Shown here: one piece after another, positions 58,979 through 64,000 of the stretch
How positions within the stretch are numbered: the stretch's first letter is position 1
Layout: each line of letters starts with the position of its first letter
Source of the DNA: an uncultured Bacteroidota bacterium
GTDB lineage: Bacteria; Bacteroidota; Bacteroidia; Bacteroidales; P3
Length of the DNA: 64,000 nucleotides
Direction of reading: 5' to 3'
Assembly: GCA_902791695.1 (NCBI GenBank)
Contig: CADAWR010000004.1
Span: forward strand, 1 to 64,000
Translations under genes and position numbers: made by a program
Notes under the pieces: generated by a model
The model's input: the letters and a program-made list of their open reading frames with translations, nothing else
Database searches by the model: none
Told to the model about the DNA's origin: nothing

Positions 58979-61738
58979 TTAGTTTTCGTCGTGGAAACGG
59001 ATGCCAACGCCCGGCACGTCGCCCTTCTTGGCGTTCACATTGCCGTATGCCGATACGGTGATGCGGTCCTCTTCGACACCGGAGAGTACAAGATAATCAC
59101 GTATGGCACGGCCGCGTTCAAGCGAGAGGTTGTAACAAAAAGCATCGTCGCGTCCAGGCACATTGACCACAATCTCCACAACACCGTCAGGGTTCTGCAC
59201 CATGAAGCGTGCCAACTGCTCGAGCTGCATTATTGCCACAGGCAGCAGATTGGCCGACGACTTCTCAAAGTCAACGGCATAGAGCGGCACGGGCTTATCC
59301 ATGGCCACCATCACCGGTAAAGTATAACCCTTCAGGCGCTGGCGAGCCTTGGCCTTGGGATCCAGTATTACGGCTGGCACGAAATACATACCCGCATCGC
59401 CAAGAACAGCATAGCGTTTGTCTTTGTGCACATTAAGCTCCACACTATGGCCTTCGCCGGAGTATTCCACCACCTGGGTGACATCCTGCTGTATCAGGTC
59501 GGCTACACGGACGCGGAAAAGGAACGACTCCATTCCCAGCACATCGAGCGTATAGGGAATATACGAGTTTGAGATGTCGTGCGAGGTCGGGAAAGAGTAG
59601 GCGGAATAGCGTCCGAGATTGTAATTGCTGGTCACTATCAAGGTCTTTTCATCGGGTCCGAAGGCCACAGACGCTTCTTTGAAGCCAGTGTTGAGTTCCT
59701 TACCCATATTGCGCGGTTTACTCCATGACGTCCAATCCTCGACACTGTTGCGCGTGCACATATAGACATCGCCATAGCCCAAGCCGTGTCCATCGGTGAC
59801 AAAGTACAGAGTCTTAAGGTTCCGGCTGAGTATGGGACTGCGTTCACTGTACGGTGTATTCACCACCGAACCGAGGTTCACAGCAGTGCCCCATCCGTTC
59901 TGCGTGTAGGGGATGAAGTACAAGTCCGAGGCCAAAGCGGTGTCGCCATGGAAGAGTTCTCCGGAAGGCTGCAGATTCTGTCCATTGGGACGATCGGAAG
60001 CCAGCAGCATACCGCTGCCGTCAGGCAACATGTAGGCGTCGGTCTCCACATAGTCGGTATTCACCGGATATGGCGGTATGTCACTGACGCGCCACTGGTC
60101 GCCTTCTTTCACAGCTATCCAAATGTCGCCCGAACTGCCCAACAGCATATGACTTCCGTCGGCATAAAAGCCGTAGATGGTGAGGCCGTCATTGTCGGTA
60201 TTCGCAAAACGCGCGTCACCGGCAGGCTGCCACACGCCACCTTTCTTCTCTGCATAGCATATCCTGCGCGTAGTACCTATACGGGTATAGTACATGCGGT
60301 CCTCAGCCTTATTATAACTTGGGTTCTGCACATTATAGGTGGCGGTAAGCACCGGCGATAGCTTGCGACCCGTGGCTGGTGCGGATAGTATCTGCTGCAG
60401 CTCCACATATTCATTGCGTGCCACATTCTCGAAACATATCTCGAACTGACGCACACGTGCGAGGGCTCCTGCGTAGTTGTGCATGGTGAGTTGCGACTGT
60501 ATCATGCGCTGCAAGGGGACTATGGAGATGCGCTTGCCCATCATCTGGCGCACATATCCGGAATATTTATTGAAATCCACCTCTATAAAATCCTCCATGA
60601 GGTTCACCCTGTCTATACGCTTGGCGCGCTCCTTGTCGGCCTCCACGGCACGCTGGAGCGGATAGTCGGGGTTCTCTTTCTCAAACTTCTCTATTGGCGA
60701 CATATTGCCCTCTTCTGCGTGCCACGAATAGTACTTGTTATACACCTCGTTGTAGTAAGGGTCAAGCTTAAAACGCGAGAGATAGAGGCGGGCTGCCTCT
60801 ATGTCACGCTTATTGTATATCAGTTGGCGCAGCTGCAACAGGGCACTGTCGGCCAAAGCGTTGTCGGCGTTCGAATCCACAAAGTCTGCATACTCCACAG
60901 CAGTGTGCAGAGCCGAATATTTCACCTCCAGCAGGGTGGCCAGCTTCTCGCGCGCCTGCAGGTGCTCGTCGCTCGACGGATATTTGGCCAAAAAGTCATT
61001 GTAGGCAGCAATGGTGTTGCGCTTGCTGGCGTTAGCATATGCTATACGGCTCTTCTGCTTCTCGGCGGCACGCTGCACCGACGGGCTGAGCTCATAGGCC
61101 ATCGCTATGGTGTCGGCCTGATATTCGGCGGTAACTCCCTCAAAGAGGCCAGGAGCGAGACGCGCAAGGCGTTCCTCCATCTGCTCTGCCTCACGGGTGC
61201 CGGGATAGTTGTATATGAAATGGTAATAAGCCTCTGCCGTACCCTTGCGCATATCCTCGTCATACACCTGGTTGATGCGACGCTGGCGCAGCAGACGCAC
61301 AAGCTCGATGTCAATGCCAAAGGCATCAAGGTAGGTGTCAAGTTCCACCCGACTCATGTCGGTGCGCATCTCCAAAGTATTGTATGCGGCATCACTTATT
61401 GCCTGCTTGGTCTGACGCAAAGTGGTGAGGGTAATGTTCTTGCGGGCCAGACGCGTCAGCTCGCCAAGCTTGTCGTTCTCAAGCAGCTCTATGTGCTTGG
61501 CTTCGGCACGCTGTATGTACTTCATGGCCATGGGCAGGTTGCGCATGGGGTGCGAGTTGTCAAAGTAGAACATCGCCATGTTGTACAGGTTCTCCACATT
61601 GTCCGGCTCTTTGGCATAGGCCTTGTTTAGCCTCGTGAAAAGTTCCTCATAATCGCCGAGAGCGTCGGCCGGCGTCACCTGAGCCATGGCGACAGCGGCC
61701 ATCGCACAGGTCATCAGTATCATTAGCTTCTTCTTCAT
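58979..61738 (-). CDS. OmpA-family lipoprotein-like protein with TPR and PD40 repeats
   Basis: 919 residues with signal peptide (MILMTCAMAAVAMAQ); no lipobox Cys seen. TPR-like helices at ~30-430. A PD40/WD40-like propeller at ~460-740 (NPSYNKAEDRMYYTRIG, MLPDGSGMLLASDRPNG, SPILSRNLKTLYFVTDG, VAFGPDEKTLIVTSN). A C-terminal OmpA-type peptidoglycan-binding domain (~810-919, LYAVDFEKSSANLLPVAIMQLEQLARFM ... LSLERGRAIRDYL). This order recalls PorE/PorW-like T9SS accessory proteins, but also many OmpA proteins of unknown role, so I do not name it. Periplasmic, probably bound to the cell wall. Confidence 0.85.
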   Translation of the reverse strand: MKKKLMILMTCAMAAVAMAQVTPADALGDYEELFTRLNKAYAKEPDNVENLYNMAMFYFDNSHPMRNLPMAMKYIQRAEAKHIELLENDKLGELTRLARKNITLTTLRQTKQAISDAAYNTLEMRTDMSRVELDTYLDAFGIDIELVRLLRQRRINQVYDEDMRKGTAEAYYHFIYNYPGTREAEQMEERLARLAPGLFEGVTAEYQADTIAMAYELSPSVQRAAEKQKSRIAYANASKRNTIAAYNDFLAKYPSSDEHLQAREKLATLLEVKYSALHTAVEYADFVDSNADNALADSALLQLRQLIYNKRDIEAARLYLSRFKLDPYYNEVYNKYYSWHAEEGNMSPIEKFEKENPDYPLQRAVEADKERAKRIDRVNLMEDFIEVDFNKYSGYVRQMMGKRISIVPLQRMIQSQLTMHNYAGALARVRQFEICFENVARNEYVELQQILSAPATGRKLSPVLTATYNVQNPSYNKAEDRMYYTRIGTTRRICYAEKKGGVWQPAGDARFANTDNDGLTIYGFYADGSHMLLGSSGDIWIAVKEGDQWRVSDIPPYPVNTDYVETDAYMLPDGSGMLLASDRPNGQNLQPSGELFHGDTALASDLYFIPYTQNGWGTAVNLGSVVNTPYSERSPILSRNLKTLYFVTDGHGLGYGDVYMCTRNSVEDWTSWSKPRNMGKELNTGFKEASVAFGPDEKTLIVTSNYNLGRYSAYSFPTSHDISNSYIPYTLDVLGMESFLFRVRVADLIQQDVTQVVEYSGEGHSVELNVHKDKRYAVLGDAGMYFVPAVILDPKAKARQRLKGYTLPVMVAMDKPVPLYAVDFEKSSANLLPVAIMQLEQLARFMVQNPDGVVEIVVNVPGRDDAFCYNLSLERGRAIRDYLVLSGVEEDRITVSAYGNVNAKKGDVPGVGIRFHDEN

Positions 61739-61744
61739 GGATTG

Positions 61745-62269
61745 TTATTTTAACGTTCCCAGAATGTCTTTAAACTCAAACTCCATCTCTTCGAAGGTAT
61801 CCTTGGTGGTCTCCAACCTGAATTCCACGGCAGTGCCGTGGCTCTTGAAGTAGGTCATGTAGAACTGGTAGTCCTTCTGGCTCGAAGGGTTGGTATAAGC
61901 GCCCATGTAGCCGATGCCGCCGCTCTTGGGCAGCCCCGGGCCGTGGGTATATTCATCCACCGACTGGAAAGGCTGCATCATGTAGCGGTCGTAGGCCAGC
62001 TCATACACGTCGCCTTCATAGCCCTCGTTGACATAGATGCGGAGGCATGGCAGCACAGTGTCGCCCTCCATATCCACCAGCACCTGTCCCACATAGTAGT
62101 AAAGATAGATGTCGGCCCCGTCGTCGAGCTTGAATGTACGCAGGTAGCGCCAGTCGTCGCTGTTGAGGCGGAAGGTGACACTGGTGCCGGGTATGGTAAT
62201 CTGCGCCGCCGCCGATGTCCCGAAGGCCATCAGCACAGCAAGCATTACAGTTTTCAATAATCTATTCAT
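61745..62269 (-). CDS. small exported protein of unknown function
   Basis: 174 residues, signal peptide (MNRLLKTVMLAVLMAFGTSAAAQ). The mature part begins ITIPGTSVTFRLNSDDWRYLRTF and contains alternating strands (IYLYYYVGQVLVDMEGDTVLPCLRIYVNEGYEGDVYELAYDRYMMQP, YQFYMTYFKSHGTAVEFRLETTKDTFEEMEFEFKDIL). It looks like a compact alpha/beta domain. I do not recognise the family. It overlaps the glycosyltransferase by 4 bp and precedes the OmpA-family gene by 6 nt, so it is probably part of the same envelope operon. Confidence 0.75.
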   Translation of the reverse strand: MNRLLKTVMLAVLMAFGTSAAAQITIPGTSVTFRLNSDDWRYLRTFKLDDGADIYLYYYVGQVLVDMEGDTVLPCLRIYVNEGYEGDVYELAYDRYMMQPFQSVDEYTHGPGLPKSGGIGYMGAYTNPSSQKDYQFYMTYFKSHGTAVEFRLETTKDTFEEMEFEFKDILGTLK

Positions 62270-63462
62270 CGCTCCATTATTTCTTCGTAGAACCGCAGCA
62301 GGCGGCCTGTAAGTTTCTTAACGTCATACTGCTCTGCCACCAGTCTTGCGGCGGCCTCGCCCACTCTGGCACAGTAGTCCTGATCTTCCACCAGGCGCTT
62401 TATCTGGCTGGCGAACTGCTCCGGTGTGTCGGCAATGAGCAGGTTCTCACCGTCGGTGTACTCAATACCCTGTGCACCCACGGTGGTTGTCACCACAGCC
62501 TTGCCGGCGGCCATGGCCTCTATAATCTTCACCCTTATGCCACTGCCGCTGCGCAGGGGCACCACGTTGATCTGCTTGCCGGCGATGAAGTAGCCGGCAT
62601 CAGGCACCTCACCCACCACACTGACACCATCTATGGCGGCATGCATCCAGCACTCCGGCATCTTGCGTCCGGCCAAGTACAGGCGCGCCTGTGGCACTTC
62701 GCGGTGCACCACAGGCCACACTTCATCGAGCAGCCACTCTATGCTCTCACGGTTAGGCATCCAGTCCATGGCGCCTATGTGGAACAGCGAGGCAGGCTCC
62801 ACCGCCACACCGGCGCAATCCTCTGGCTCCACGCCAAAGGGAATGGCCGTCACCGGACGGCGGCAACCGTTCTGCTTGAAGTATTCAGCGTCGTTGCGCG
62901 TAATGCACACCACACCGTCGTAGTCGTTAATGTGTTCCAGCTCATAGGCACGCAAAGTCAACGACAGATGCTTCAGGTACCACCGTTTCAGGCCGTGGGG
63001 CGTGCTCTCGGCCACACGTTTCCAGATGATGTTCTCCACATTATGGGCACGCAGCACCACCTTGGCTTCCGAGAGGCTGCGTATCAGCGGCAGGTAGGGG
63101 GTCAGGAATGGGCTCTCCATGTGTATCACGTCGAACTCCTCCTGCTCCAATATGCGGCGCAGCCGCTGGGCGAAAGCCTCGCTGCGGTAGCGGCGCACAT
63201 GGTACGACTCGCCGCAGAGCATGGCCACAGCAGCCTCGAGGGGCTTGACGCCAAGGTCGACATACTCTGCCTCGAAACGCGTGCGCTCACGGTAGTCAGC
63301 CGGCATCTTGTCCACGTCGGCCGGATGCTTGTCGGTCTCCACAGCCAGCACCTTGACATCACAGCCTTCACGCAGCAATCCCTGCGTGATGCTGTTCATG
63401 GCCATGGTGCCTCCGTCCACTGGCGGATAGGGCGGCTTGTTACATATCTGGAGTACCTTCAT
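62266..63462 (-). CDS. family 4-type glycosyltransferase (GT-B fold)
   Basis: 398 residues. N-terminal domain with PPYPPVDGGTMAMNSITQGLL (acceptor loop) and RAHNVENIIWKRVA; C-terminal donor domain with FHIGAMDWMPNRESIEWLL, RLYLAGRK, VVGEVPD and the donor motif PLRSGSGIRVKIIEAMAAGKAVVTTTVGAQGIE. Resembles enzymes transferring sugars to cell-surface polysaccharide or lipid. Donor and acceptor are unknown. No signal peptide, so it acts at the cytoplasmic face. Confidence 0.9.
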   Translation of the reverse strand: MKVLQICNKPPYPPVDGGTMAMNSITQGLLREGCDVKVLAVETDKHPADVDKMPADYRERTRFEAEYVDLGVKPLEAAVAMLCGESYHVRRYRSEAFAQRLRRILEQEEFDVIHMESPFLTPYLPLIRSLSEAKVVLRAHNVENIIWKRVAESTPHGLKRWYLKHLSLTLRAYELEHINDYDGVVCITRNDAEYFKQNGCRRPVTAIPFGVEPEDCAGVAVEPASLFHIGAMDWMPNRESIEWLLDEVWPVVHREVPQARLYLAGRKMPECWMHAAIDGVSVVGEVPDAGYFIAGKQINVVPLRSGSGIRVKIIEAMAAGKAVVTTTVGAQGIEYTDGENLLIADTPEQFASQIKRLVEDQDYCARVGEAAARLVAEQYDVKKLTGRLLRFYEEIMER

Positions 63463-63466
63463 TTAC

Positions 63467-64000
63467 TTATTCCTTCGGCAGGGCTTTGAAGCCGGTGCCC
63501 AATATCTCCGAACTATCCATGATGTTGACGAAGGCCGCGGGGTCGATGCGGTGCAGGTTGCTCTTGAGCTTCACCATGTCGGCACGGTCGAGGGTCACGT
63601 ATATCATCTTGCGCTCGTTACCCTGATAGAGGCCTGTGCCCACCAGCAGGGTGCCGCCGCGCTTGAGGTCGTTGAGGATATAGTCGCGCACAGTCTCCAG
63701 CTCGTCGGTGACGATGAACATGGTCTTGTAGCTCTTCATGCCTTCGACAACGAGGTCGATAACCTTGCCCTCAATAAAGATGATGATGATAGAGTAGATG
63801 GGCAGGCGTATGTCGCCGAAAGCCACGAGGGTGCTCAGCGTGATGATGCCGTCGACAATCATCACCAGAGTGCCGAGGCTGATCTTGGTGTACTTGTGCA
63901 GTATCATGCTGATGATGTCGCTGCCGCCGCTGGTGGCGCCGCTGCGGAATATCATGCCGATGGCCACTCCGTAAATAAGGCCGGCCACAACGGTGTTGAG
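63467..64000 (-). CDS. YitT family membrane protein, C-terminal part (runs off the window)
   Basis: The open frame reaches the window edge, so the start is missing; a GTG at 63988 is inside the gene. The visible part has transmembrane segments (GLIYGVAIGMIFRSGATSGGSDII, GTLVMIVDGIITLSTLVAF, IYSIIIIFIEGKVIDLVVEG) and then a DUF2179 domain (KTMFIVTDELETVRDYIL ... GTLLVGTGLYQGNERKMIYVTLDRADMVKLKSNL, PAAFVNIMDSSEILG). This matches YitT-type proteins. The function is not established. It precedes the glycosyltransferase by 4 nt. Confidence 0.93.
   Translation of the reverse strand, partial: LNTVVAGLIYGVAIGMIFRSGATSGGSDIISMILHKYTKISLGTLVMIVDGIITLSTLVAFGDIRLPIYSIIIIFIEGKVIDLVVEGMKSYKTMFIVTDELETVRDYILNDLKRGGTLLVGTGLYQGNERKMIYVTLDRADMVKLKSNLHRIDPAAFVNIMDSSEILGTGFKALPKE

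Overview
The window comes from a member of the Bacteroidota, most likely an uncultured gut-type Bacteroidales. Position 1 to about 57 is the 5' end of a 16S rRNA gene on the minus strand with the Bacteroidetes-type 'GATGAACGCTAGCGGCAGG' start. Many genes are preceded by the Bacteroidetes -7 box TAnnTTTG instead of a sigma70 -10. The window encodes the type IX secretion (T9SS) translocon protein SprA and at least three T9SS-exported giants, a GH20 hexosaminidase, TonB-dependent receptors, a DUF4249 lipoprotein and a DAHP synthase/chorismate mutase fusion. Gene density is high, operons often use 4-bp stop/start overlaps, and no phage, IS, CRISPR or tRNA was found.

Layout. 1-655: rrn promoter region. 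656-8314: two type-B T9SS cargo proteins in tandem. 8311-13183 (minus): metK, then a four-helix-bundle protein and GH20. 13637-14238: ParE/RelE-type toxin-antitoxin. 14293-21366: a 2357-residue type-A T9SS adhesin-like protein. 21573-22118: second four-helix-bundle gene. 22338-27812: glnA, folK, TonB-dependent receptor, DUF4249 lipoprotein. 27948-28542: rplU-rpmA. 28616-29647 (minus): DAHP synthase/chorismate mutase. 29712-31339: the rSAM/lipoprotein pair. 31540-34613: M24 peptidase and TGS-uridine-kinase-like protein. 34610-37937 (minus): sufS, recN, aroK. 38100-50559 (minus): M64 peptidase, beta-helix lipoprotein, ruvA, sprA, TPR protein, DedA. 50886-52879: YciO-type protein, holin-like membrane protein, panC. 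52892-55309 (minus): outer-membrane barrel. 55448-58040 (minus): gdhA; Zn peptidase and aroQ. 58140-64000 (minus): YitT protein, glycosyltransferase, a small exported protein, an OmpA/TPR/PD40 protein and an alpha/beta hydrolase.

The most unusual content is non-coding. (1) Two loci carry a four-helix-bundle gene preceded by an array of 9-nt tandem repeats and an identical 11-nt leader CTAAAAAAAAC. The same 9-nt KDL-encoding arrays have expanded in frame twice inside the GH20 gene. (2) Three intergenic arrays at 13352, 37980 and 50675 have a CpG almost exactly every 11 nt over 10-13 units, with inverted symmetry clearest in the first and third. A fourth 11-nt-period array at 31344 has different sequence. 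Three of the four lie a short distance upstream of a recognisable promoter and the fourth upstream of a gene start, which suggests a cis-acting role. These two repeat systems, together with the rSAM/lipoprotein pair of unknown product, are the best candidates for undescribed biology here.
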